This document shows, in pieces, positions 1-7,728 of a stretch of 18,893 nucleotides of DNA. Where the stretch lies: positions 1 to 18,893 of the forward strand of contig CAYFWT010000015.1 of the NCBI GenBank assembly GCA_964346955.1, in the 5' to 3' direction. The translations under genes and the position numbers were made by a program. Under the pieces are notes generated by a model that was given only the letters and a program-made list of their open reading frames with translations, was not told the origin of the DNA and did no database searches. The stretch comes from CAYFWT01 sp964346955 (lineage in GTDB: Bacteria > Patescibacteriota > Minisyncoccia > Portnoybacterales > UBA2143). The number at the start of each line of letters is the position of its first letter. Positions within the stretch are counted from its first letter, which is position 1.

Positions 1-967
1 TTCTCGACTTAAACCACAAAACTAGCCAGCCTAATAAAGAAAAAATTAAAATAGCCGGCTCATAAAAAAGTACTACCTGAAAATAATAGCCAAAAGAACT
101 TAATAAACCGGCTAAATTCTTGCTTTGAGCTAAAGTACTATCTTGACCAACAAGCATTCTAAAAAATTCTTGAGGGTGCAAAAGAACAAAAGTCAAAGAA
201 ACTAAAATAAAAATAATTAACATTAACCATAAGTTCTTATCTTTTATTTTCTGCTTAAAAGAAGTATCTTTGGCTAAAAAATGAATAATTAAAAAAATCA
301 ACAAAGCCATGGCTGCCAGATAATTCACCCCGAAGGCCAAACCAGCTATCAAACCAGCCCAAAGATAATATTTTCTTTGAGAATTTTTACCCTTTAGAGA
401 AGCCAACTGCTTCTTCTGAGGCAGATAAATACAAAAAGCTAAAAGAATAACCAAATAAGCAAAAAAGAGGGCAGGCACCCAATGTCGAGCAAAATGAGAA
501 AGCTGAAGATGTAAAAAGCTCAAAGACAGAAAAAGAGCAGCCATTAAGCCAATCCCTCTATTGAAAACCTTCTGGCCAATCAAATAAATCAAATAGATAG
601 TGGCTGTCCCTATCAAAACATTAACTGTCCTGGCTATTAACCAAATAAAACTAGGGTTTAAAATAAGGGTGTTTCTTAAATCAACAAAACTAGCGAAAGC
701 CCCAAAAAGATATTTAATTAAAAGAAGCGGCGTAAAAAAAATCAAATAAATATAAGGGATTAAAGGCGGATAATATAATAATCTAAATTCTTCGGGATGA
801 AAGACTGGGATTAGCGTCCGTAAATCAGCCATTTTTAGAGCGCCGCCTACTAACGACTGCTCGTCGCCAATAAAAAAATTAGGCAGGCCGTAATTTATCC
901 CCCAAATTCTCAACAGAAAAGCAACGGCTAAAATAGTGATTAAAATTATTATTTCTTTTTTAGCCAT
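1..967 (-). CDS. GT39/PMT-like membrane glycosyltransferase, N-terminal part (cut by window edge)
   Basis: Integral-membrane GT-C sugar transferase that would use a polyprenyl-phosphate sugar at the cell membrane. The frame is open from an ATG at 967 to the window edge, giving about 322 residues; the C-terminal part lies outside. Visible features are an N-terminal hydrophobic helix (residues 6-22), an acidic pair Asp35-Glu36 in the first outer loop where GT39/PMT/ArnT-like enzymes keep their catalytic acids, a YYPPLIPYIY stretch after that loop, HFARHWVPALFF, and many further hydrophobic segments. The ATG overlaps the end of the preceding methyltransferase by 8 bases (ATGGCTAA), which suggests translational coupling. 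It is the last visible gene of the minus-strand glycan operon. The GT-C class call is fairly safe. The exact acceptor, protein or lipid-linked glycan, cannot be told. Confidence 0.8.
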   Translation of the reverse strand, partial: MAKKEIIILITILAVAFLLRIWGINYGLPNFFIGDEQSLVGGALKMADLRTLIPVFHPEEFRLLYYPPLIPYIYLIFFTPLLLIKYLFGAFASFVDLRNTLILNPSFIWLIARTVNVLIGTATIYLIYLIGQKVFNRGIGLMAALFLSLSFLHLQLSHFARHWVPALFFAYLVILLAFCIYLPQKKQLASLKGKNSQRKYYLWAGLIAGLAFGVNYLAAMALLIFLIIHFLAKDTSFKQKIKDKNLWLMLIIFILVSLTFVLLHPQEFFRMLVGQDSTLAQSKNLAGLLSSFGYYFQVVLFYEPAILIFSLLGWLVLWFKSR

Positions 968-1661
968 TTTTTTTAAAAACAAAAACAAATTGATAAGTGT
1001 ATTTTAGGGGCATAAAAATCCAAACCAAGCGATAAATTATTCTTCTTAAAATTCTGATTGGGTTTTTGGACTCAAAAATTTTAACAATTTCAGCTGGATA
1101 TTTATCTTGAGTAATTTTTTCTATCTTCAGTCCATAATTTTCAAATAACTTTTCCCAGGAATCTAAATCTTTAAGTTCTTCTTGATAATCTCTTTGCTTG
1201 GTGCCTCTCTTGTGTAAAACTTTATCCCAAAAATAATTCTGGTTAGGGACGACAATCAGAAATTTTGCTCTGGGCTTAGCCACTCTTACCATCTCAGCTA
1301 ACCCTTTTTCTAAATCTAAAAAGTGCTCTAAACTACCCAAACAAGTTATGTAATCAAAAATCTGGTCTGGAAAAGGCAAGTTTTCTCCTTGGCCAACTAA
1401 TATTTTTGAAGCTGGCGAATTTTGCTTAGCTACTTTTACTGCCTCTTGGGAAATATCTATACCAAAACTCTCCAAACCTATCTCTGAACAAGCTCTTAAA
1501 AAATAACCCGTGCCACAACCGACATCTAAAATTTTTTTCTCACTTTGAGGGGAAAGAAAATTAAGCCATCTTTTATAAACATAAAATGGCCGCATGGCTT
1601 TCTCTTTTTTACGAAAATATAACTTATTATAAAAATTCTTAATTCTAATTTGCTCTTCCAT
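960..1661 (-). CDS. Class I SAM-dependent methyltransferase (Methyltransf_11 type)
   Basis: Small-molecule or sugar methyltransferase of 233 residues. The SAM-binding motif I, ILDVGCGTG, lies at residues 44-52. It is followed by GIDIS, the acidic end of strand 2, and then by a DYITCLGSLEH segment where Methyltransf_11 proteins carry motif IV. The C-terminal third is basic and hydrophobic (RILRRIIYRLVWIFMP) and may sit against the membrane. The start is an ATG at 1661, only 3 bases after the TGA of the gene upstream, and the stop overlaps the ATG of the GT39-like gene. Its position among glycosyltransferases suggests methylation of a glycan or a lipid-linked sugar. That substrate is inferred; quinone or other small-molecule methylases share the fold. 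Confidence 0.85.
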   Translation of the reverse strand: MEEQIRIKNFYNKLYFRKKEKAMRPFYVYKRWLNFLSPQSEKKILDVGCGTGYFLRACSEIGLESFGIDISQEAVKVAKQNSPASKILVGQGENLPFPDQIFDYITCLGSLEHFLDLEKGLAEMVRVAKPRAKFLIVVPNQNYFWDKVLHKRGTKQRDYQEELKDLDSWEKLFENYGLKIEKITQDKYPAEIVKIFESKNPIRILRRIIYRLVWIFMPLKYTYQFVFVFKKNG

Positions 1662-1664
1662 AAA

Positions 1665-2312
1665 TCAGACCTTTTTTGCTTTAACTACAAAAGATAAAGA
1701 AAAAATTTCTGGCTTTAATTTAGCTAAAAAAATAAAAATTTTTCCTAGAATTGGTTTATCTGAATAAAAAGAATCATATATTTCTTCCTCTACTTTAAAA
1801 CCAGCTTCTTTTAAAAATTGGTGGAGTATTTTTCTGGTCACCCAAAAGACATGGGCTTTTCTCAAAGTATTATTCTCCGGAATTTGACCTCGTAAAACCT
1901 GTAAGCGAGCGGCTAAAGAAACAAAATTTGGTGTAGTTAAAACTAAATAATTTTTAGTTACCCGATGAGCTTCTTTCAAAATTTCTCTGGGCATAAATAA
2001 ATGTTCTAAAACATCAACTAAGGTTACTACTTCAAAACTATTATCATCAAATGGTAATCTTTCGCTTAAATCAAAAACTTGACAATCAATTCCTCGTTTC
2101 TTAGCTAATTCAATAGCTCTCTCAGAAATATCTAAACCAATCCCGCTAATTTCTTTACTTTTTAAATATTCCAAAAAAATTCCATCGCCGCAGCCCAAAT
2201 CCAAAACTGGTCCTTTTTTAATTAACCGAGCAGAGATTATATGTTTAAAATCCAATTCTTTTTGCCCTTCCTGCCAGCCTAAATTTTGAAATTTTAGAAA
2301 TTCTTTGTTCAT
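1665..2312 (-). CDS. Class I SAM-dependent methyltransferase
   Basis: Predicted methyltransferase of 215 residues from the ATG at 2312. The frame can be extended to a TTG at 2351, but that would overlap the upstream gene by 35 bases. The ATG sits 4 bases after that gene's TGA and is preferred. Motif I, VLDLGCGDG, lies at residues 36-44, followed by GLDIS and a VVTLVDVLEH segment with the typical Asp and Glu-His. After these comes VLTTPN, common in Methyltransf_11/23 proteins of surface-polysaccharide clusters. No clear Shine-Dalgarno precedes the ATG, so translation is probably coupled to the upstream gene. It is the second of two adjacent methyltransferases and is not a near-identical copy of its neighbour. 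Substrate unknown. Confidence 0.85.
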   Translation of the reverse strand: MNKEFLKFQNLGWQEGQKELDFKHIISARLIKKGPVLDLGCGDGIFLEYLKSKEISGIGLDISERAIELAKKRGIDCQVFDLSERLPFDDNSFEVVTLVDVLEHLFMPREILKEAHRVTKNYLVLTTPNFVSLAARLQVLRGQIPENNTLRKAHVFWVTRKILHQFLKEAGFKVEEEIYDSFYSDKPILGKIFIFLAKLKPEIFSLSFVVKAKKV

Positions 2313-2316
2313 TATT

Positions 2317-4416
2317 TCAAAGATTGTAAGCTTTAATGGTTGCTTGGGCAATTTTAGTCGAGCTTAGTCCCTGAGCAGAACTAAAGGAAATTTGACGCAT
2401 TTTTTCCTTCTCCGCCAAAGGGAAATTTTTAATCTGGGAAATAATTTTTTCCAACTCAATTTCATTATTAAATAAAAATCCATTCTGACCATCTTTAATT
2501 AGCTTAATTAAATCTCCCTGGCGAGGAGCAATTACTGGGACAGCGTAAGATAAAGATAAAATAGCTGCCCCCGAAGTTAATATTTCTTTGTAGTCAAAAA
2601 TAGAAAAATCGGCTAAGGCAAAATAAAGAGGAATCTTTTCGTTAGGAATAAACTTATTTTCTATGACAATATTTTCATTCTTAATCATATTTTTTAACTT
2701 TTCTATATATAAATCATCCCCCTTACCTAAAATTAAAAGCTTTAAAATATCATCATTAGAAAATTGATTAAAGAATTTTATCAATTCTTCTAATCCTTTA
2801 TAGGGTCTGAGCATCCCCAAATTCAAAAATATAATATCACTCTTCTGATAACCTAACTTTTCTCTAGGTCTCAATCTATCTTTAACTAAGTCCCCATAGA
2901 AATTTATATAATTAACGTGAGGAATTACAAAAACATCTCTTTTTCGCTGGTAAGTATCTTTTAAATAATTTTTTCCCACCTGAGAATGAACAATAATCAC
3001 CTCGGCCAATTTAATTATCAATTTTCTTCCTAATTTATCAATTAAGGGATGTTTAAAATCATGGCTAACATAATTATGCATAGTCCAAACTACTTTCATT
3101 CCTCTAAGCTTATATATAAACAACAGGCTAAAATTTATAATCAGCTTGACAGCTGAAACTAAAAAAAATCTGCTTCCATATAATACATTAATCCAATGAA
3201 GATGAATGATATTTTTTACTTTAAAGGGGGTGAATAATAATTTATAAAATCTCCCCTGTTCTATTTCTATATTTGGACTCTCTTCAAGAATATGAGAATA
3301 TAACAATTTAAAATAAGGATTTCTATCGTTTTTTGTTCGATAAGGAAAGGCATAAACATGAATTATTTTGCCAAAAGCATTAATTATCCTTTCGGCTAAC
3401 CTGTCTAAATTATGATTCTTAACTACTTCATCTCTTAACTGCTGACCAATTTTCTCTTTTTCTCCCAAGGACAAATTAATTAAATTAATAATTTTTTGAG
3501 CTAAATCTTGAGGATTTTTAGGCTCAAATAATAATCTCTGGTCATCTAAAATATCAACAAAAGCTTCATTGGAAGTCAGCACCAACCTCTGGCAGGCCAT
3601 CGCCTCTAAAACTGCTTTGTCAACACTGCCGGTTTGACTCAAATTAATAAATAAATCACCGCCTTGGTAATAGGAGACAATTTGATTATGGGGCACCGGC
3701 CCTAAAAATTTAATGTAGTCTTCTAAATTCTTGCCTTTAACTAGCTGCCTTAAATTCTCGAAGTAATTTTGCTCATTTTCTAATACCGGGCCACCAATAA
3801 TCTGAATCTCTAAATTCTTTAATCCTTTTTGATTAACTAAAATTTCTCCTGCCTCAATCAAAGTCTCATAATCCTTAACCGGTGAAATTCTCCCAATAGA
3901 GACAATTTTAAATTTTTCCTTATTTTTATCTTTTGCTTGCCGTTTACTGAAATAATCTACATCAATTCCATGGCCGGTAATTTCAATCTTTTTTCTGTTC
4001 TCTAATCGACAACTCTCTTTTGAAGCAGTTAAGATTCTATCGGCTAAAAAATTAACTAAATGCAATTTCCAATTAACTTCTTTGTGGGTATACCAACTAA
4101 CTACTTTTTTCCTAAAAATCTTTGCTAAGGGAGCAGCTAAAATTGTGTATTCTGGGTTCTGATGACAGAAGACTCCATCAACTTCTGGTAAAATTTTTAA
4201 CAATTTGCCCCATAAGAAGAATACCTTAATAAATTTATTTCCAGAGAGGTATTCTATTTTAATATTCTCTGGCAGATTTCCACGATCCCCTTCCTGCCAA
4301 CTAATAACATAGAGTTTCTCTAATTTCTCGCCTAATTTATCTAGCCAATTATAAATAAAGCCAGCTGGTGAGGTATCCTTTTTATCTACTTTTCTGGTAA
4401 TCATTAAAAAGTGCAT
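2317..4416 (-). CDS. Two-domain glycosyltransferase: GT4 fused to a second GT4-like domain
   Basis: A 699-residue protein made of two complete GT-B glycosyltransferases joined head to tail. Domain 1 (about 1-349) begins MHFLMITRKVDKK and carries GHGIDVDYF (148-156), GRISPVKDY (175-183) and a donor-site segment ending in Glu271. The first Glu of the usual E-x7-E motif is Gly263. Domain 2 (about 350-699) restarts with KIIHVYAFPYR, which looks like the N-terminus of a free-standing enzyme lacking its Met. It has HLHW (404-407), WTMHN (443-447), GMLRPYKG (533-540) and a TSGAAILSLS stretch from 613, as in a GT4 branch without E-x7-E. Two successive sugar additions by one polypeptide are inferred. 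The frame is uninterrupted across the join. A second possible start is Met5. Confidence 0.85.
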   Translation of the reverse strand: MHFLMITRKVDKKDTSPAGFIYNWLDKLGEKLEKLYVISWQEGDRGNLPENIKIEYLSGNKFIKVFFLWGKLLKILPEVDGVFCHQNPEYTILAAPLAKIFRKKVVSWYTHKEVNWKLHLVNFLADRILTASKESCRLENRKKIEITGHGIDVDYFSKRQAKDKNKEKFKIVSIGRISPVKDYETLIEAGEILVNQKGLKNLEIQIIGGPVLENEQNYFENLRQLVKGKNLEDYIKFLGPVPHNQIVSYYQGGDLFINLSQTGSVDKAVLEAMACQRLVLTSNEAFVDILDDQRLLFEPKNPQDLAQKIINLINLSLGEKEKIGQQLRDEVVKNHNLDRLAERIINAFGKIIHVYAFPYRTKNDRNPYFKLLYSHILEESPNIEIEQGRFYKLLFTPFKVKNIIHLHWINVLYGSRFFLVSAVKLIINFSLLFIYKLRGMKVVWTMHNYVSHDFKHPLIDKLGRKLIIKLAEVIIVHSQVGKNYLKDTYQRKRDVFVIPHVNYINFYGDLVKDRLRPREKLGYQKSDIIFLNLGMLRPYKGLEELIKFFNQFSNDDILKLLILGKGDDLYIEKLKNMIKNENIVIENKFIPNEKIPLYFALADFSIFDYKEILTSGAAILSLSYAVPVIAPRQGDLIKLIKDGQNGFLFNNEIELEKIISQIKNFPLAEKEKMRQISFSSAQGLSSTKIAQATIKAYNL

Positions 4417-4452
4417 AAAATTAACAAACCAAAGGATGATTTAGTTACTTTT

Positions 4453-5013
4453 TTATTTATAGGTAACAAAAAAATTATTACAGCCGAGTTGAAAATACTG
4501 ATGCTTGGTCTTAGTAAAACCAGCTTTTTGAGCCATCTTCTCTAAATTATTTTTATTGAAATAATTTTTGTGTTCTAATACTTGCGCTGGGTCAATTAAT
4601 TTTAATTTAAAGGAAAGAAACTCTATTATTTTTTTACCTAAGGGGGTTGGCGTAGTCAAACACAATAGTCCATTTGGCTTCAATATTCTGTAAACTTCGT
4701 TAAGCACTTGGCTAGGTTTATCTAAATGTTCTAAAACAGCCAACATTATAACACAATCAACTGAATCATTGGCTAAATTAATCTTATCAATAATTTTTTC
4801 TTTTATTAGGGTGAGATTATCAGGCAAAGATAAATTTCTCTCTAGTTTAGGGTCTATGCCAATCAATTTTTTATTTCTCTGACTGGCTAAGGACCTCAAA
4901 AAAAATGCTTGAGGGCCACAGCCTATTTCTAAAATAGCTTTTTTATTACTAACTAGTTTAAATATTTTTTTGTATCGCCACTTTGATAATATTCCTTCTG
5001 ATAAATAAGTCAT
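4453..5013 (-). CDS. Class I SAM-dependent methyltransferase, short
   Basis: Predicted methyltransferase of 186 residues from an ATG at 5013. Motif I reads ILEIGCGPQ (27-35) with little sequence before it, so the protein is nearly all core Rossmann domain. GIDP marks the end of strand 2, VDCVIMLAVLEHL is the motif IV region, and LCLTTPTPLGKKIIE is the post-core segment typical of Methyltransf_11/12 proteins in glycan loci. The gap to the methyltransferase upstream is 5 bases, and a 36-base gap separates it from the two-domain glycosyltransferase downstream. It is one of four methyltransferases in the operon. The sugar position or lipid it modifies cannot be read from sequence. Confidence 0.85.
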   Translation of the reverse strand: MTYLSEGILSKWRYKKIFKLVSNKKAILEIGCGPQAFFLRSLASQRNKKLIGIDPKLERNLSLPDNLTLIKEKIIDKINLANDSVDCVIMLAVLEHLDKPSQVLNEVYRILKPNGLLCLTTPTPLGKKIIEFLSFKLKLIDPAQVLEHKNYFNKNNLEKMAQKAGFTKTKHQYFQLGCNNFFVTYK

Positions 5014-5018
5014 CTATT

Positions 5019-5594
5019 CTACTTAATTAAAAAAATATGATAACCAGAGACCTGCTTGTTAGAAAAAAATCTATCTAGAACCCTAAAAGAGGCAAAAATT
5101 CTCAACCGTCTTAAGGGCGTTAGGTTTATCACTGTCTCTAAATTGCCCCTCACCGGACAAATTTCCATTGAATTAAAATCTTTAAACAAATACTCAATAC
5201 CATCCTGGGTATAACGATAATAATCTTTATAAGCACCCTCTCGAGCATGATAAGGATATAAAAAGGGAACGTAAACAAAGCATTTGCCGTCTTTTTTCAA
5301 AACTCGATACATTTCTTTAACCGCTTGGTGAGGTTCAGAAACATGCTGCAAAACAGCATTACAGATAATCGCATCAACTGATTCATCTTTAAGAGGAAGT
5401 TGATGAATATCCCCTACGATATCAGGCCGATAGCTAGGGTTAATATCTAGGGTCTGGTAATTAGCATCTTTGAAAAGCTCTTGATATTTTTTTAACCCCT
5501 TGGGGAAATGGACACCACTGCCCACATCCAAAATATTCTTTTCTTTAGCAATTTCTTTAATTTTTTCTTCAAAAAATTTTTCCCAGCGAGTCAT
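5019..5594 (-). CDS. Class I SAM-dependent methyltransferase
   Basis: Predicted methyltransferase of 191 residues. The ATG at 5594 is chosen. A longer frame from a TTG at 5630 would overlap the upstream gene, and the ATG lies 8 bases after that gene's TAA. Motif I is ILDVGSGVH (21-29), with Ser in place of the usual Cys in GCG. TLDINPSYRPDIVGDIHQLP follows, a strand-2/strand-3 arrangement common in polysaccharide-cluster methyltransferases, then VDAIICNAVLQHV, and YPYHAREGAYKDYYRY in the variable lid. The Tyr/His-rich lid probably contacts the acceptor. The TAG stop falls 5 bases before the next ATG. Family call is strong, substrate unknown. Confidence 0.85.
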   Translation of the reverse strand: MTRWEKFFEEKIKEIAKEKNILDVGSGVHFPKGLKKYQELFKDANYQTLDINPSYRPDIVGDIHQLPLKDESVDAIICNAVLQHVSEPHQAVKEMYRVLKKDGKCFVYVPFLYPYHAREGAYKDYYRYTQDGIEYLFKDFNSMEICPVRGNLETVINLTPLRRLRIFASFRVLDRFFSNKQVSGYHIFLIK

Positions 5595-5602
5595 TTTATT
5601 AT

Positions 5603-6736
5603 TTAGTCTTTGGCAGCTAAATCCTGCCAAAGACTAATTATTCGATTAATAATTTTTTGTTGATTAAAACTTCCTTTAACCATCTTCCTACCTATTTCTC
5701 CCATTCGTTTGGCTTCCTTTGGATTATTAAGCAGGTAGAGTATTTTTTTAGCCAAGGCCTGATTGTCTCCAATCGGGACTAAAAACCCATTTACCCCATC
5801 ATAAACTATCTCTTCGGAGCCAGTGGTCGCTGTAGCGACCACTGGCAGGCCAGCGGCCATTGCTTCAACTAAAACTTTACCAAAGCTCTCATGCTTTGAA
5901 GAAGAAACATAAATATCTGAGGCATGGTAATAATTAGTCAATTCCTCTTGATCAATTTTATCTGTTGAACTTAAAATAATATCCTCATCAAGGGTTATCT
6001 TTTCATCAAGCCCAAGATCAGCCCCCACTTGCCAAAAAGCTAACTTTCTATATTTCTCGTGAACTAAATTGATGGCCTTAAATAAGGTCTGGTAATCTTT
6101 GGAAGGGTCTCTCCGACCAACATTAATTAATGTTTTTCTATTCTGATGAACCTTCTCTCTTAAATTTCTAACTTTTTCTGGATTACAATAAATAAACTTA
6201 TCTAAATTAACTGGCGTGGGGATAATTCTAATTTTTCTCTTAGCTATCCCGGCAGTAGTTAATTTATTTTCAATTCCCGAACTAACCACTCTAATCCCAT
6301 CGGCGCCATCAACTAAAAATTTACTTAGTAAAAGAAAAATCGGATTAACCCATTTCTCTTTTAACCAGTACTTGTTTTGCCAAAAATCTCCATGGAAATG
6401 AATCAGCAAGGGAACTTTAAATCTCTTTTTTATCAACCAACCAGCTAAGCCGGTTAAAAAAGGATCTTGGCTAACTATTAAATTAAATTTATCCGGCCAA
6501 TAAATTTTCTTGGATATTTTGAAAGCATCAAAAATATAATTTATTTTATAAGAAGAATTAGTTGGATAAATAGTCAGCTGAGGATTAATTTTTCTTTTTC
6601 TAAATCCTTTTTTAGAAAAAACAATAATATCTAATTGACCAGCTCTTTGAGCATATTCTTGATGACGGGCTAAAACATCGCCGCTGTAATCAGCCCCTAA
6701 TAAAGTTCTATCTAAGCTAATCATTAAAACTCTCAT
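5603..6736 (-). CDS. GT4-family glycosyltransferase
   Basis: Retaining GT-B glycosyltransferase of 377 residues from the ATG at 6736 (MRVLMISLDRTLLGADYSGD). The frame runs further upstream, but that extension is read from one arm of the palindrome at 6741-6905 and is unlikely to be protein. Motifs are HFHGD (113-117) in the acceptor half, PTPVNLDKF near 173, VGRRDPSKDY (206-215) and the donor-site E-x7-E pair Glu283/Glu291 in HESFGKVLVEAM. Length and motif order are normal for GT4. Its ATG begins 4 bases after the end of the palindrome, so any ribosome-binding site must lie inside that element. It probably adds a hexose or deoxyhexose to the same surface glycan as its neighbours. Confidence 0.9.
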   Translation of the reverse strand: MRVLMISLDRTLLGADYSGDVLARHQEYAQRAGQLDIIVFSKKGFRKRKINPQLTIYPTNSSYKINYIFDAFKISKKIYWPDKFNLIVSQDPFLTGLAGWLIKKRFKVPLLIHFHGDFWQNKYWLKEKWVNPIFLLLSKFLVDGADGIRVVSSGIENKLTTAGIAKRKIRIIPTPVNLDKFIYCNPEKVRNLREKVHQNRKTLINVGRRDPSKDYQTLFKAINLVHEKYRKLAFWQVGADLGLDEKITLDEDIILSSTDKIDQEELTNYYHASDIYVSSSKHESFGKVLVEAMAAGLPVVATATTGSEEIVYDGVNGFLVPIGDNQALAKKILYLLNNPKEAKRMGEIGRKMVKGSFNQQKIINRIISLWQDLAAKD

Positions 6737-6740
6737 TTGT

Positions 6741-6905
6741 TGTAGACCTCTTACCCAATAACCTTTCTGCTGTAATTTCCAGATTTGGGCTACGGCTTTG
6801 CAAAAATTTTTCAACGTATACTCTGTATACGCTTCAAAATTTTTGCTTTACCTCGCCTCAAATCTGAAAATTTCGCTACGAAAATTATTGGGCAAGAGGC
6901 CTATA
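6741..6905. repeat. 165-bp imperfect palindrome filling an intergenic gap (MITE-like)
   Basis: A gapless inverted repeat centred on base 6823, with arms of about 80 bases that pair at roughly three quarters of positions. The core is GTATAC-TCT-GTATAC, followed outwards by an AAAAATTTT block and its complement, AGATTTG/CAAATCT, CCCAATAA/TTATTGGG and CCTCTT/AAGAGG. It begins right after the stop of the CE4-like gene (TAA at 6909-6907) and ends 4 bases before the ATG at 6736. It therefore fills the gap exactly, as an inserted miniature element would. In RNA it would form one long hairpin in the middle of the operon, a possible processing or attenuation site. It has no long U-run and is unrelated in sequence to the 41-bp repeats further on. 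Confidence 0.8.
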
Positions 6906-6906
6906 G

Positions 6907-7728
6907 TTAATGCCCCAATAAATTAAATAATCTACTTGAAAAGGGTGTTTTAATTTTCTCTATTTCTTCGAAATCACCTTTTTCTATTTTTGATAAATTA
7001 GTAATTTCTAAATTATATTGCCTAATAAGCTTTAAAAGGTTTTTGAAAATAACTTTTTTAATTAAACGTAAGCCTGGCCCTTGGCTAAATCTAAAAAAAT
7101 CATAAGAATGGAGACCAATCTGTAAAACTAAGTTTCGCTGATGATATTTTTTGATAATTTTCTTTAAAAGAAAAAAATGACTTAAGCGGGTCAAGGGATT
7201 AACTGGCTCGCCTTTAAAACTAACTAGAGGAACTTCTAAAATATTATCTATTAAAAACGGTTTGGCAATTACTTTTTTAGAATCAACAAAAGAACCACCT
7301 CTGTTAATGCCCAGTTTAGAAAGAAAGCCCATGGCTGAGTAATCTATCTGCCACTTGCCAAAAACTAATGATTTTGGCTTAAAATCAAAAACTTCTTCAA
7401 ATTTTTGAAAATAATTCAGATAGTTTGACTGCTTTAAGAATCCAGCCGCTTGCCATTGGCCATTTTTAAATCTTTCACAGTGGTAATGAATGGCTACTTC
7501 TGATGAGCTAGGAAATTTAACTTTATTATTTTTAATCTCCTTTAACAACCTTTCCTTAAATGGCCCGCCAACCGCTAAAGCAAAGGTTAGCGGTATCTTT
7601 AAAGAATTAAGCCAGTCCAGAAGGATAGGCAAATGAACAAAAGATTGCTTTTTTGAATCTATTTCCTTAGCCCAGCCAAATTGATTCTTTAAGTCATACT
7701 CAATATGACAGTTAAAAACTATTTTCAT
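6907..7728 (-). CDS. Polysaccharide deacetylase-like (CE4/NodB fold) protein
   Basis: Protein of 273 residues resembling the NodB-homology fold of carbohydrate esterase family 4, but with diverged motifs. An early acidic segment (HIEYD, residues 8-12) stands where CE4 enzymes have their metal-binding Asp. IPLTFALAVGGPF (about 45-57) matches the strand after motif 1. EVAIHYHCE (77-85) gives His81 and His83 at the metal site, and GLHSYDF (205-211, His207) resembles the C-terminal LHD/H motif. It would remove acetyl groups from a cell-surface glycan or a biosynthetic intermediate. No signal peptide is visible, so it would act in the cytoplasm. Its ATG overlaps the TGA of the upstream glycosyltransferase (ATGA). 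Catalytic competence is uncertain because the motifs are degenerate. Confidence 0.65.
   Translation of the reverse strand: MKIVFNCHIEYDLKNQFGWAKEIDSKKQSFVHLPILLDWLNSLKIPLTFALAVGGPFKERLLKEIKNNKVKFPSSSEVAIHYHCERFKNGQWQAAGFLKQSNYLNYFQKFEEVFDFKPKSLVFGKWQIDYSAMGFLSKLGINRGGSFVDSKKVIAKPFLIDNILEVPLVSFKGEPVNPLTRLSHFFLLKKIIKKYHQRNLVLQIGLHSYDFFRFSQGPGLRLIKKVIFKNLLKLIRQYNLEITNLSKIEKGDFEEIEKIKTPFSSRLFNLLGH

Noticed and set aside
2313..2351. TTG start for the methyltransferase ending at 1665
   Set aside because: It would overlap the upstream gene by 35 bases, while an ATG lies 4 bases after that gene's stop and keeps the whole domain.
6737..6814. N-terminal extension of the GT4 gene that starts at 6736
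   Set aside because: The extra 26 codons are read from the palindrome arm, and the GT4 N-terminal strand begins at the ATG at 6736.
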